Of a stretch of DNA of 64,000 bases, positions 25,950 to 34,654 are shown in pieces. The notes under the pieces were generated by a model. That model searched no databases. It was not told where the DNA came from and saw only the letters and a program-made list of their open reading frames with translations. A program made the position numbers and the translations under genes. The stretch comes from Martelella sp. NC20 (GTDB taxonomy: Bacteria; Pseudomonadota; Alphaproteobacteria; Rhizobiales; Rhizobiaceae), in the NCBI RefSeq assembly GCF_013459645.1, contig NZ_CP054861.1, forward strand, positions 850,501 to 914,500. Direction: 5' to 3'. Within the stretch, counting starts at the first letter, position 1; the number at the start of each line of letters is the position of its first letter.

Positions 25950-28492
25950 GGAAGGATCTCCTCTTCATTCGGGCTGGGGTCCGTTCTGGTCGGAATGGAA
26001 TCGTCCGGTTCGGTCTCTGGCCGTGCATCGGGAGACGATGTGACCTCCCCTCCGGGTGCCTTGAGCGCGAGATTGGTGAGGTTCGGGATCAGGTCGGCCG
26101 CCCAATCGACGCCGCGCTGGCGCAGCCAGGCAGCGAGGAAGCCGTCACGCCCGTGTTCGGCGAAGAGTTCGGCTATGCGGGTCTGATCGGATTTGGCGGA
26201 TGCAGCGCAGAGCGCGAGGCCGACCTCGCTGAGGCCCAGCTCGAATAGCCGGTTGCCGCGCCGCGACTGACAGTAATAGTCGCGCTTGGGCGTCGCCCGC
26301 GCGAGGATTTCGATCTGCCGGTCATTGAGACCGAAACGCCGATAGATGGCCGTGATCTGCGGTTCGATGGCCCGTTCGTTCGGCAGAAGCAGCCGCGTCG
26401 GGCAGCTTTCGATGATGGCCGGCGCGATATTGCTGCCGTCGATGTCCGACAGGCTCTGCGTGGCGAAGATGACGCTGGCGTTCTTCTTCCTGAGCGTCTT
26501 CAGCCATTCGCGAAGTTGGTTGGCGAAACCTTCATCGTCCAGCGCCAGCCAGCCCTCGTCGATGATGAGCAGCGTCGGCCGCCCGTCGAGCCGGTCGCCA
26601 ATGCGATGGAACAGATAAGCCAGCACCGCCGGAGCCGCGCCGGTCCCGACAAGCCCCTCGATCTCGAATGCCTGCACATCGGCCGAGCCGAGATGTTCCG
26701 TCTCGGCGTCGAGCAGCCGGCCATAGGCGCCGCCGACGCAGAACGGACGCAATGCCTGTTTCAGGTCATTCGACTGGAGCAGCACGCTCAGGCCGGTGAT
26801 CGTGCGTTCCTCGACCGGCGCGGAGGCGAGCGATGTCAACGCCGTCCAGAGGTGTTCCTTCACCTCGGGCGTGATCGCGATGCCTTCGCGCATCAGGATG
26901 GCAGTGATCCAGTCGGCGGTCCAGGCGCGCTCGTAGGTGTTGTGGATGCGGGCGAGTGGCTGGAGCGAAACCGAAACCTCGTCTCCCTCCGTCAGTCCGC
27001 CGCCGAGATCATGCCAGTCGCCGCCCATGGCGAGCGCGGCGGCGCGGATCGATCCGCCGAAGTCGAAGGCGAAAACCTGGGCGCCGGCATAACGCCGGAA
27101 CTGCAGCGCCATGAGCGCGAGCAGCACGGACTTGCCGGCGCCTGTCGGGCCGACGACGAGCGTGTGCCCGACATCGCCAACGTGAAGGGAAAACCGGAAC
27201 GGGGTCGAGCCTTCGGTCTTGCCGTAGAGCAAGGGGGGCGCATCGAAATGCTCGTCCCGTTCCGGCCCCGCCCACACGGCACTCAGGGGGATCATGTGGG
27301 CAAGGTTGAGCGTCGAGACCGGCGGCTGGCGGACATTGGCGTAAGCGTGTCCGGGGAGCGAGCCGAGCCAGGCATCGACGGCATTGACGGCTTCCGGCAT
27401 GGCGGTGAAGTCGCGGCCCTGGACGATCTTCTCGACCAGCCGCAATTTCTCGTCCGCAATGCGCGGATCGGCATCCCAGACCGTGATCGTGGCGGTGACA
27501 TAGGCCATGCCCGCCATGTCTTGCCCAAGTTCCTGCAGGGCCATGTCGGCGTCGGTGGCCTTGTTCGCCGCGTCGGTGTCCACGAGTGCGGATTGTTCGT
27601 TGGTCATCACCTCCTTGAGGATCGCGGCGATGCTCTTGCGCTTGGCGAACCATTGCCGCCTGATCCGGGTCAGCAGCCGCGTCGCGTGGGTCTTGTCCAT
27701 GAGGATGGCGCGCGTCGACCAGCGATATGGGAACGGCAGGCGATTCATCTCGTCCAGGAGACCGGGCGTCGTCGCGGAGGGAAAGCCGGTGATTGTGAGA
27801 ACACGCAGATGCGCACCGCCGAGGCGCGGCTCCAACCCACCGGTCAGCGGCTGGTCGGCCAAGAGCGCGTCGAGGTGCATCGGCACCTCGGGCACGCGCA
27901 CGCGATGCCGGTTGGTCGAGATGGTGGAATGGAGATAGGTCAGCGTCGCGCTGTCATCCAACCAGCGGCATTCGGGCATGAAGCCGTCGAGCAGCGCCAG
28001 CACGCGGTCGGTGCGGTCGATGAAGCCGCGCAGCAGTTCCCATGGATTGACGCCCGATTGCTCCCGGCCCTCGTAGAGCCAGGTTTCGGCGCGGGCCGCG
28101 TCCTCGGCCGGCGGCAGATAAAGGATGCTCAGAAAATAGCCCGATACGAAATGCGTGCCGGCTTCCTCGAACCCGGCCTTGCGCTCGGCATCGACGAGCG
28201 CGGATGCGGCGTCGGGGAAGGTGTCGTCGGGATAGGTTGCGGCCTCGCTGCGCTGCGCTTCGACGAAGACGCTCCAGCCGGAGCCGAGACGGCGGAACGC
28301 GTTGTTTATCCGCCCGGCGACCGCGACCAGTTCGGCCGCGACGGCGGAATCCAGATCCGGCCCCCGAAACTTCGCCGTCCTCTGGAAACTCCCGTCCTTG
28401 TTGAGAACGACGCCCTGGCCGACCAGCGCGGCCCAGGGCAGATAGTCGGCGAGTTGTGCGGCGGTGCGGCGGTATTCGGCAAGGTTCATCAT
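25946..28492 (-). CDS. trbE: Conjugal transfer ATPase TrbE (VirB4-like)
   Basis: About 848 residues. The CagE/TrbE N-terminal domain (residues 1-400) begins MMNLAEYRRTAAQLADYLPW. The C-terminal ATPase has Walker A GPTGAGKSVLLALM, Walker B LLIIDEGWLAL and the SVIFATQSLSDI segment. A GTG at 28498 and ATGs at 28492 and 28489 are all possible starts. VirB4 ATPases power pilus assembly and are the hallmark of a complete mating-pair formation system. It sits between trbD and trbJ, the conserved order. Confidence 0.95.
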   Translation of the reverse strand: MMNLAEYRRTAAQLADYLPWAALVGQGVVLNKDGSFQRTAKFRGPDLDSAVAAELVAVAGRINNAFRRLGSGWSVFVEAQRSEAATYPDDTFPDAASALVDAERKAGFEEAGTHFVSGYFLSILYLPPAEDAARAETWLYEGREQSGVNPWELLRGFIDRTDRVLALLDGFMPECRWLDDSATLTYLHSTISTNRHRVRVPEVPMHLDALLADQPLTGGLEPRLGGAHLRVLTITGFPSATTPGLLDEMNRLPFPYRWSTRAILMDKTHATRLLTRIRRQWFAKRKSIAAILKEVMTNEQSALVDTDAANKATDADMALQELGQDMAGMAYVTATITVWDADPRIADEKLRLVEKIVQGRDFTAMPEAVNAVDAWLGSLPGHAYANVRQPPVSTLNLAHMIPLSAVWAGPERDEHFDAPPLLYGKTEGSTPFRFSLHVGDVGHTLVVGPTGAGKSVLLALMALQFRRYAGAQVFAFDFGGSIRAAALAMGGDWHDLGGGLTEGDEVSVSLQPLARIHNTYERAWTADWITAILMREGIAITPEVKEHLWTALTSLASAPVEERTITGLSVLLQSNDLKQALRPFCVGGAYGRLLDAETEHLGSADVQAFEIEGLVGTGAAPAVLAYLFHRIGDRLDGRPTLLIIDEGWLALDDEGFANQLREWLKTLRKKNASVIFATQSLSDIDGSNIAPAIIESCPTRLLLPNERAIEPQITAIYRRFGLNDRQIEILARATPKRDYYCQSRRGNRLFELGLSEVGLALCAASAKSDQTRIAELFAEHGRDGFLAAWLRQRGVDWAADLIPNLTNLALKAPGGEVTSSPDARPETEPDDSIPTRTDPSPNEEEILP

Positions 28493-28502
28493 GGCCACGC
28501 CC

Positions 28503-28784
28503 TCACACCGTCAGAAAGGCCGGAATACGCAGATGCCGGCGACCGACTTCCACAAAGAGCGGATCGCGCTTCGCCGCCCAGACCGCCAGGAAGTGGCCGA
28601 CTGCCCAGATGCCAAGGCCGACCAGCCAAAGGCGCAGTCCGAGGCCCAGGGCTCCGGCAAGCGTGCCATTCATGATGGCGATGCTTCTCGGGGCGCCGCC
28701 GAGCAGGATATGCTCGGTCAGCGCGCGGTGGACCGGAATGGAGAATCCCGGCACCGAGTCGAGTTGTTCGAAGCCGGCCGCCAT
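28503..28784 (-). CDS. trbD: Conjugal transfer protein TrbD (VirB3-like)
   Basis: 93 residues starting MAAGFEQLDSVPGFSIPVHR at 28784. The N-terminal VPGFSIPVHRALTEHILLGG motif is diagnostic, and two adjoining membrane helices follow (MNGTLAGALGLGLRLWLVGL, GIWAVGHFLAVWAA). The ATG shares one base with the trbC stop (TGATG), so translation is coupled. VirB3-like proteins associate with the VirB4 ATPase at the inner membrane; trbE follows directly. Confidence 0.92.
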   Translation of the reverse strand: MAAGFEQLDSVPGFSIPVHRALTEHILLGGAPRSIAIMNGTLAGALGLGLRLWLVGLGIWAVGHFLAVWAAKRDPLFVEVGRRHLRIPAFLTV

Positions 28785-29116
28785 CAGACCAGCGCCCCGC
28801 CGCCAAACGAGAAGAATGACAGGAAGAAGCTCGACGCCGCGAAGGCGATGCTGAGGCCGAAGACGATCTGGATCAGCTTGCGGAAACCTCCGCCCGTATC
28901 GCCGAAGGCGAGCGTCAGGCCGGTGACGATGATGATGATAACGGCAATGATCTTGGCGACCGGCCCCTCGATGGATTCGAGGATGGATTGCAGCGGCGCC
29001 TCCCAGGGCATCGACGAGCCGGACGCATGCGCTGCGGGCGCCATGAGCAGGCTGATCGTGGCGAAGGCGGCGGCCGAGGCGATGCGACGGCGGATGCGAA
29101 ATGCGTGGTGGATCAT
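28784..29116 (-). CDS. trbC: Conjugal transfer pilin TrbC (VirB2-like)
   Basis: 110 residues starting [20 protein letters not shown] at 29116. A signal peptide ends near AHASGSSMPWEAPLQ, followed by two hydrophobic helices (IIAVIIIIVTGLTLAFG and FGLSIAFAASSFFLSFF), the pro-pilin layout. In RP4-type systems TrbC is cyclised by the TraF S26 peptidase; a TraF-like gene is present at 42326-42871. The start overlaps the trbB stop by four bases. Confidence 0.92.
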   Translation of the reverse strand: MIHHAFRIRRRIASAAAFATISLLMAPAAHASGSSMPWEAPLQSILESIEGPVAKIIAVIIIIVTGLTLAFGDTGGGFRKLIQIVFGLSIAFAASSFFLSFFSFGGGALV

Positions 29117-30093
29117 GTGGGGTCTCCTGTGTTCGGGATGGCTGGGGTGATGCGGTAATCGCCGTCCGGCCCGAGCCCCTCGACGCGGGCAAGTTCCGCC
29201 AGTCGGCGCGCAGAGCCACGCCCGGAAAGCACGGCCACGAGGTCGATGGTTTCCGCGATCAGCGCCCGCGGGACCGTGACGACGGCTTCCTGGATGAGCT
29301 GCTCGAGCCGGCGCAGCGCGCCGATACCGGAACCGGCATGGATGGTGCCGATGCCGCCGGGATGCCCCGTGCCCCATGCTTTAAGAAGGTCGAGGGCTTC
29401 GGAGCCGCGCACCTCCCCGATGGGAATGCGGTCGGGGCGCAGGCGCAACGACGAACGAACCAGATCGGAAAGCGTCGCCACGCCATCCTTGGTGCGCATC
29501 GCCACCAGATTGGACGCGGCGCATTGCAGCTCGCGCGTATCCTCGATGATGACGACACGATCGTCGGTCTTCGCGACCTCGGCGAGCAGTGCGTTGGTCA
29601 GCGTGGTCTTGCCGGTGGACGTGCCGCCGGCGACAAGGATGTTGGCGCGCGACTGAACGGCCGCGCTAAGCGTTTCCGCCTGATCGGTCGTCATGATGCC
29701 GGCGGCGACGTAATCGTCGAGCGTGAACACGGCGACGGCGGGTTTGCGGATGGCAAAGGTGGGCGCGGCAACCACCGGCGGCAAGAGGCCCTCGAACCGC
29801 TCGCCGGTCTCGGGCAGTTCGGCCGAGACGCGCGGAGATCGCGTATGCACCTCTACGCCGACATGATGGGCGACAAGCCGGATGATGCGTTCGCCATCGG
29901 CAGACGACATGGTCTCGCCCGTGTCGGCCAGACCTTCGGACAGCCGATCCAGCCAGATGCGGCCGTCCGGGTTCAGCATGACCTCGATGACGGCGGGGTC
30001 TTCGAGAAACCGGGCAATGGCGGACCCGAGCGCCGTGCGCAGCATGCGCGCGCCGCGGGCGATCGCTTCCGGTTTGTGGTGTGTGGCAGTCAT
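29113..30093 (-). CDS. trbB: Conjugal transfer ATPase TrbB (VirB11-like)
   Basis: About 326 residues, a hexameric traffic ATPase. The ATG at 30093 ([18 protein letters not shown]) is preferred to one 45 bases upstream. Walker A is [20 protein letters not shown], the Walker B/Asp box [11 protein letters not shown] and the His box [13 protein letters not shown]. It is the first gene of the trbBCDEJKLFGI run and has its own candidate promoter region, because a 191-bp non-coding gap with a repeated motif separates it from the DUF2442 gene. Confidence 0.95.
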   Translation of the reverse strand: MTATHHKPEAIARGARMLRTALGSAIARFLEDPAVIEVMLNPDGRIWLDRLSEGLADTGETMSSADGERIIRLVAHHVGVEVHTRSPRVSAELPETGERFEGLLPPVVAAPTFAIRKPAVAVFTLDDYVAAGIMTTDQAETLSAAVQSRANILVAGGTSTGKTTLTNALLAEVAKTDDRVVIIEDTRELQCAASNLVAMRTKDGVATLSDLVRSSLRLRPDRIPIGEVRGSEALDLLKAWGTGHPGGIGTIHAGSGIGALRRLEQLIQEAVVTVPRALIAETIDLVAVLSGRGSARRLAELARVEGLGPDGDYRITPAIPNTGDPT

Positions 30094-30210
30094 CTCGGCC
30101 CCGCTTCCGGCGGGGCGCGCAACAGACGGTCCCCGCATCGGGGTCGATTAAAAGAACCTGATTTTTGGCTGGTTCAACAGATATTTACGCGCGTGCGGCC
30201 ATCGGCGGTG

Positions 30211-30227
30211 ATCGGCGGCAAATAGGA
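30211..30227 (-). promoter_or_regulatory. 17-bp motif upstream of trbB, identical to one upstream of traG
   Basis: On the minus strand the motif reads TCCTATTTGCCGCCGAT. The identical 17 bases occur at 33513-33529, about 100 bases before traG; this copy is about 120 bases before trbB. A partial second copy (CGCCGAT) adjoins it. Similar distance and orientation relative to two transfer operons suggest a shared operator or upstream promoter element. No matching regulator has been identified. Confidence 0.55.
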
Positions 30228-30284
30228 TGGGTTCGCATTGCTTGGTCCGAAGGAACCGGTGTGAAATCAATGCTCGGCGCCAGC

Positions 30285-30692
30285 TTATTGATTCGCGGAT
30301 TTACGCGGGCGGCCGCCCTTCGCCCCATTGGCGCGCGCGGCGGCGGCCTTGGCCGCCGAGGTGGACTGTCCGGCGCGACGGGCCACCCAGGCCCTGGTGC
30401 CGAAGATGCCGGCCATCAGCCCCGGCAACGACAGATCGACGTCCAGTTCCTCCCAATGCAGACCGTAGCCCCGGCCGAGGATTTCGACGGCGGCGAGTTG
30501 GTCGTCGGACGCACCCTCAAGCCCCTGCGCCAGACGCGGCGGGAAGGCGAAGGTGCAGCCGTTATCGAGATCGACGATCACCCGTCCGGAGGCGCGGTCA
30601 TAGCGCGCGGCGGCGGCCCGTGGCTCACTGGCGTGCGCGGCACGTCCCCGTTCAAGGGCGGCGTCGATTGCGGCATCGGTCAGGTCAGCCAT
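30285..30692 (-). CDS. DUF2442 domain-containing protein
   Basis: 135 residues starting MADLTDAAIDAALERGRAAH at 30692. The core RYDRASGRVIVDLDNGCTFA and FPPRLAQGLEGASDDQLAAV, then LHWEELDVDLSLPGLMAGIF, is the DUF2442 pattern, followed by an Ala/Lys-rich tail ending GGRPRKS. DUF2442 proteins are commonly paired with DUF4160 proteins, as here (8-bp overlap), in a toxin-antitoxin-like arrangement. The toxic/antitoxic roles are inferred only from this pairing. It lies within the conjugation module between copG and trbB. Confidence 0.83.
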   Translation of the reverse strand: MADLTDAAIDAALERGRAAHASEPRAAAARYDRASGRVIVDLDNGCTFAFPPRLAQGLEGASDDQLAAVEILGRGYGLHWEELDVDLSLPGLMAGIFGTRAWVARRAGQSTSAAKAAAARANGAKGGRPRKSANQ

Positions 30693-30924
30693 GTATCTCT
30701 CTCCATCGCGCCAGGAAGGCATCGCGTTCCTCGTTCACGATCCGCATCGCGCGGCGCAGCTCGTTCCGCTTCATGTCCTCCGCCCAGACCAGCTCCGGCC
30801 CGCCGTCGGGGCCGGTCAGGTTGATCTTGGCGTGACCATCGCCGAACACATGCACATGGGCAGGCTCATGGTCATCGGTGAAAATGACGATACGTAGCCC
30901 GTGCGCGCGGTGAATCGTGACCAT
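30685..30924 (-). CDS. DUF4160 domain-containing protein
   Basis: 79 residues: MVTIHRAHGLRIVIFTDDHE, PAHVHVFGDGHAKINL and ELVWAEDMKRNELRRAMRIV. The I-x-I-F-x-x-DH-x-P-HVHV motif defines the DUF4160 family. It is the upstream gene of a two-gene cassette with DUF2442. In plasmids and ICEs such cassettes are thought to act as stabilisation modules; this is context inference, since no enzymatic motif of a known toxin is visible. The start is 12 bp after the copG stop. Confidence 0.83.
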   Translation of the reverse strand: MVTIHRAHGLRIVIFTDDHEPAHVHVFGDGHAKINLTGPDGGPELVWAEDMKRNELRRAMRIVNEERDAFLARWREIHG

Positions 30925-30936
30925 TGAGTAAATAAC

Positions 30937-31413
30937 CTATCGTGATGGGTTTTTCAAGGAATCATCGGCAGCCATTTCGCCGGCCGGTTCATCCGGCATG
31001 GATGGAGCCGGTATGTCGCGCGACAGTTCCTTGAGGAACCTGTCTCCTGTGGCGAGGCGTCTGCCAAGGGACTGCATGAAGCCCTCGAAGCGCTCGACGC
31101 CTTTGGCACGGGCGGACGATTGTGCGGTGTCCGAGGTTGGCGGCGTGACGGTCAGCCAGAAGCGGATGAACAGCGAGAGTGTCTCACCGAGCACTGCGAG
31201 ATCCTCGTCGAGCCCGTCGATCTGGCGCCCGAGCCTGTCGAGGCGTCGCGACATGGCCGCCTCCAGCCGGTCCGCCGCGTCGCCCGACAGGAAGGAGGCG
31301 ACGGACGCCTCCACGATGGCGGATTTCGAGACGTTGCGGCGCAGCGCCAGCATTTCGACCTGCTTGAGCAGTTCCGGGTCGAAGTAGACATTCATGCGGG
31401 TTCGTGTGGCCAT
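30937..31413 (-). CDS. CopG/ribbon-helix-helix regulator next to traG
   Basis: 158 residues starting MATRTRMNVYFDPELLKQVE at 31413 with GAGGAA upstream. The N-terminal ribbon-helix-helix (RMNVYFDPELLKQVEMLALR...SKSAIVEASVASFL) is followed by a coiled helical region (RLDRLGRQIDGLDEDLAVLG) and a variable tail. This protein is conserved between traG and trbB in this class of module and probably autoregulates transfer genes or acts in relaxosome accessory binding. It starts 11 bp downstream of the traG stop. Confidence 0.88.
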   Translation of the reverse strand: MATRTRMNVYFDPELLKQVEMLALRRNVSKSAIVEASVASFLSGDAADRLEAAMSRRLDRLGRQIDGLDEDLAVLGETLSLFIRFWLTVTPPTSDTAQSSARAKGVERFEGFMQSLGRRLATGDRFLKELSRDIPAPSMPDEPAGEMAADDSLKNPSR

Positions 31414-31423
31414 CAGTAGTTCC

Positions 31424-33415
31424 TCAAAGCTCAATACCGTCATCGGGGTTCATCGATGCCTGCCGCGCCACAACCCGAACACGCTGACGAAGGGCACGCG
31501 CCTTTGCGGCATCTACGTCCGGCTCGTCGTCGAGGATATCGAACTCGCGGGCGGGCGATGGTGATGGGGGGACGATGTCCTCATGCTCGGGCAATTCCGG
31601 TTCGCGGCGGATGCCGGCATTGGCCGGATCTCCCTCGGTCCCGTTGTCGGTGTTCCTCTCGGAATGACCTGCCGCCGCGATCACCCGACTTGTCCAGTCA
31701 TCGGATGCCGGTGTGGGGGCGGTAGTCGGCACGGTGGCCAGATCGGGCGGCGTCAGGATACGTTCCTGAAACCGGGCATCCTCGAAATACCTGGCCTTAG
31801 TGGCGCGGATCGGCGGCGCACCTGCGACCATGACGATTTCGTTGGTGGGCGGAAGCTGCATGATCTCGCCGGGCGTTAGCAGCGGGCGCGCTGTCTCCTG
31901 CCGCGAGACCATGAGATGCCCCAGCCACGGTGCGAGGCGATGGCCAGCATAGTTGGTGGAGTCACGCAGTTCCGTCGCGGTGCCGAGCGCATCGGACACG
32001 CGCTTGGCCGTGCGTTCGTCATTGGTCGCGAAGCTTACCCGCACATGGCAATTGTCGAGGATCGAATTGTTCTGGCCGTAGGCCCGTTCGATCTGATTGA
32101 GCGACTGCGCGATCAGGAAACTCTTGAGACCGTAGCCAGCCATGAAGGCCAAGGCTGACCCGAAGAAATCCAGCCGGCCGAGCGCCGGAAACTCGTCCAG
32201 CATAAGCAGCAGACGATGGCGCTTGCCGGAGGTGTTCAGGTCCTCGGTCAACCGTCTGCCGATCTGGTTGAGGATGAGTCGGATCAGCGGTTTCGTCCGG
32301 TTGATGTCGGACGGCGGTACGACGAGGTAGAGGCTGACCGGCTCGTTGCTTCCGACCAGATCGGCAATGCGCCAGTCGCAGCGTCGCGTTACCTTGGCAA
32401 CGACGGGATCGCGGTAGAGGCCCAGGAACGACATGGCCGTGCTGAGCACCCCCGATCGTTCGTTGTCTGCCTTGTTTAACAGCTCGCGCGCGGCGGAGGC
32501 GACAACGGGGTGAACGCTGGCCTCGCCCAGATGCGGCGTGTCCATCATCGCGCGCAACGTAACCTCGATCGGCCGCTTTGGATCGGACAAGAAATTTGCC
32601 ACGCCGGCCAGCGTCTTGTCGGGCTCGGCATAAAGGACGTGCAGGATCGCGCCGACCAGCAAGGCATGGCTGGTCTTTTCCCAATGATTTCGCTTGTCGA
32701 GGCTGCCTTCGGGATCGACCAGAATATCGGCGATGTTCTGCACGTCGCGAACTTCCCATTCGCCCTGCCGCACTTCCAGAAGTGGGTTGTAGGCGGAGGA
32801 TTTGACGTTGGTTGGATCGAACAGCAGGACGCGGCCATGCTTTGCGCGGAAGCCCGCTGTCAGCGTCCAGTTCTCTCCCTTGATGTCATGGACGATACAG
32901 CTTCCCGGCCAGGTCAGCAGCGTCGGCACCACGAGGCCGACGCCTTTGCCGGAGCGTGTCGGCGCGAAACACAAAACATGCTCCGGTCCATCATGGCGCA
33001 GATAGTCGTGGTCATATTGGCCGAGCACAACACCATCGGGACCGAGAAGGCCAGCGGTGCGGATTTCGCGGTCTTCTGCCCAACGTGCGGAGCCGTAGGT
33101 CGCCACATTCCTCGCCTCGCGCGCCCGGATGATGGACATGACGATGGCGCCGGCGATGGCGATGAAGCCACCCGACGCGGCGATGACCGCGCCCTCGACG
33201 AAGATTGCCGGCGCATAGGCGTCAAAGCAAAACCACCACCAGAAGAAGGCCGGCGGATAATAAATCGGCCAGCCAGCCAGCTCGAACCATGGACTTCCAA
33301 GCTGGAACTGGAAGCCGAGGCGGAACGCTACCCATTGCGTCGCCGCCCACGTCATCACCAGAACGATGGTAAAGACGACAGCGATCTGACCCCAAAGGAT
33401 TCGGCCTCCGCGCAT
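31424..33415 (-). CDS. traG: Type IV coupling protein TraG (VirD4-like)
   Basis: About 663 residues. N-terminal membrane helices (IAVVFTIVLVMTWAATQWVA, then AIFVEGAVIAASGGFIAIAG) precede the cytoplasmic motor, with Walker A APTRSGKGVGLVVPTLL and Walker B LLLMLDEFPALGRLD. The ATG at 33415 has GGAG upstream, while the frame reaches back to a TTG at 33433. TraG docks the relaxase-DNA complex to the Trb channel. Usually it directly follows the relaxase gene; here a cargo of five genes separates them. Confidence 0.95.
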   Translation of the reverse strand: MRGGRILWGQIAVVFTIVLVMTWAATQWVAFRLGFQFQLGSPWFELAGWPIYYPPAFFWWWFCFDAYAPAIFVEGAVIAASGGFIAIAGAIVMSIIRAREARNVATYGSARWAEDREIRTAGLLGPDGVVLGQYDHDYLRHDGPEHVLCFAPTRSGKGVGLVVPTLLTWPGSCIVHDIKGENWTLTAGFRAKHGRVLLFDPTNVKSSAYNPLLEVRQGEWEVRDVQNIADILVDPEGSLDKRNHWEKTSHALLVGAILHVLYAEPDKTLAGVANFLSDPKRPIEVTLRAMMDTPHLGEASVHPVVASAARELLNKADNERSGVLSTAMSFLGLYRDPVVAKVTRRCDWRIADLVGSNEPVSLYLVVPPSDINRTKPLIRLILNQIGRRLTEDLNTSGKRHRLLLMLDEFPALGRLDFFGSALAFMAGYGLKSFLIAQSLNQIERAYGQNNSILDNCHVRVSFATNDERTAKRVSDALGTATELRDSTNYAGHRLAPWLGHLMVSRQETARPLLTPGEIMQLPPTNEIVMVAGAPPIRATKARYFEDARFQERILTPPDLATVPTTAPTPASDDWTSRVIAAAGHSERNTDNGTEGDPANAGIRREPELPEHEDIVPPSPSPAREFDILDDEPDVDAAKARALRQRVRVVARQASMNPDDGIEL

Positions 33416-33512
33416 ACGGGCTCCAGTCGGCAAAAGAGATGGAGCCGATCAGAGAACGGGCAATTGCACGACAGGCAACAGGAAATAGGATGCTGGAGGG
33501 CTGCTGGATACT

Positions 33513-33529
33513 ATCGGCGGCAAATAGGA
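33513..33529 (-). promoter_or_regulatory. 17-bp motif upstream of traG, identical to one upstream of trbB
   Basis: The minus strand reads TCCTATTTGCCGCCGAT, as at 30211-30227. A further related octamer TCCTATTT lies nearer traG (about 33483-33490). These sit in the 143-bp gap between the LysR gene and traG, where the traG promoter must be if it has its own. Confidence 0.55.
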
Positions 33530-33558
33530 CGGTTGCCCTTTCGCTGGCACCTCCCTCG

Positions 33559-34545
33559 TTACCGCTGTCGGACCGGCTGAGACGACTCGCAATGGCGACC
33601 CATCGCTCCAGCGAGTGCAAGAAGGTTACGAAGGGTTGTGCTTCGATTATGCGGCGACCAAACCGCTGAGAAAGGGATTGGCTCAGGCTCGTCGGAAATC
33701 GGGAGGAAGACGATATCGGAATTCGGCAGGAGCGACGTGGCATCCCCGACGATGGTGATACCAAAACCCTGCCCGACCATCGAAAGCAGCGTGCTGTGCC
33801 CAACATCGAACCGAATGATCGAGGGAGCCGGCCAGCGCCCGGTGAGACGCAGAACGATATGGTCATGCGCTTGTGGGCCGGTGCCGCCATGCCTGGCCAG
33901 GAACGTTTCTCCTGAAAGGTCGGACCACGTGACGGCAGCGCGACGAGCCAGCCGATGCTGCTTCGGCAGCGCGACGACCAGCGACTCGGTCCATATTCGA
34001 CGAGAGTGGCAGTCGGGCAGCTCAGGCGCACCAGCCAGGAAAACAAGGTCGAGACGGTCTGCGCGAAGCTGCATCACCGCATCGCGGGCCGTGCCTTCCG
34101 TCATCTCAATGTCGAGGCGAGGATGACTTTCACGATACCGGCCGATCAGCTTGGCAAGGAAGCTGCCCGGAATCAGGGCGTGGATGCCGACGCGAAGGCG
34201 GCCGCATTCCCCCGATGCCGCCATGCCGGCCGTCTTTACAGCATGGTCGAGTTGATCCACGCCGACGGCGACGTGCTTGACGAAGCGGCGACCGGCCTCT
34301 GTCAGCCGGACCCCTCGCGCATGGCGCTCGAACAAGAGAACACCAAGATCTTCCTCCAGAGCCTTCATGCGGGTGCTGATGCTAGAAATGCTGACACCCA
34401 GCGCGTTGGCAGCATGGCGGAAATTGAGATATTCGGCGACCGCGAGCGCCTGGATCAGCGAGGCGAGAGGAATGCGCGACCCCAGCAAGGTCGCCCTTCC
34501 CCTTTGACGGTCGATCATGGGTGCTGAATGCCGCCGTCTTCGCAT
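33559..34545 (-). CDS. LysR family transcriptional regulator (copy 2, upstream of traG)
   Basis: 328 residues. The winged helix begins near residue 25 (LIQALAVAEYLNFRHAANAL, SISTRMKALEEDLGVLLFER) and is followed by the effector domain (GRLRVGIHALIPGSFLAKLI, IWTESLVVALPKQH). It is paralogous to the LysR at 19452-20471 across the full length, including the unusual EYLNFRHAANALGVS helix. An internal ATG at 34518 (MIDRQRG) is an alternative start. It is the first cargo gene between traG and the relaxase and points in the traG direction, so it could drive transfer-gene expression. Confidence 0.88.
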   Translation of the reverse strand: MRRRRHSAPMIDRQRGRATLLGSRIPLASLIQALAVAEYLNFRHAANALGVSISSISTRMKALEEDLGVLLFERHARGVRLTEAGRRFVKHVAVGVDQLDHAVKTAGMAASGECGRLRVGIHALIPGSFLAKLIGRYRESHPRLDIEMTEGTARDAVMQLRADRLDLVFLAGAPELPDCHSRRIWTESLVVALPKQHRLARRAAVTWSDLSGETFLARHGGTGPQAHDHIVLRLTGRWPAPSIIRFDVGHSTLLSMVGQGFGITIVGDATSLLPNSDIVFLPISDEPEPIPFSAVWSPHNRSTTLRNLLALAGAMGRHCESSQPVRQR

Positions 34546-34654
34546 TCACTCTCTGCCCCCTATCACGCGCCAGCCTCCTTGGTTGGGAGCACGAGGACCG
34601 CTTCTCTTTTCGATCTTCATGACTGACGCCAGTTGCCACATATCGCCCCATCAC

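Noticed and set aside
26516..28675. A 719-codon plus-strand frame antisense to trbE
   Set aside because: High G+C codon bias creates long antisense frames; the trbE frame has Walker motifs and conserved neighbours, the antisense frame has none.
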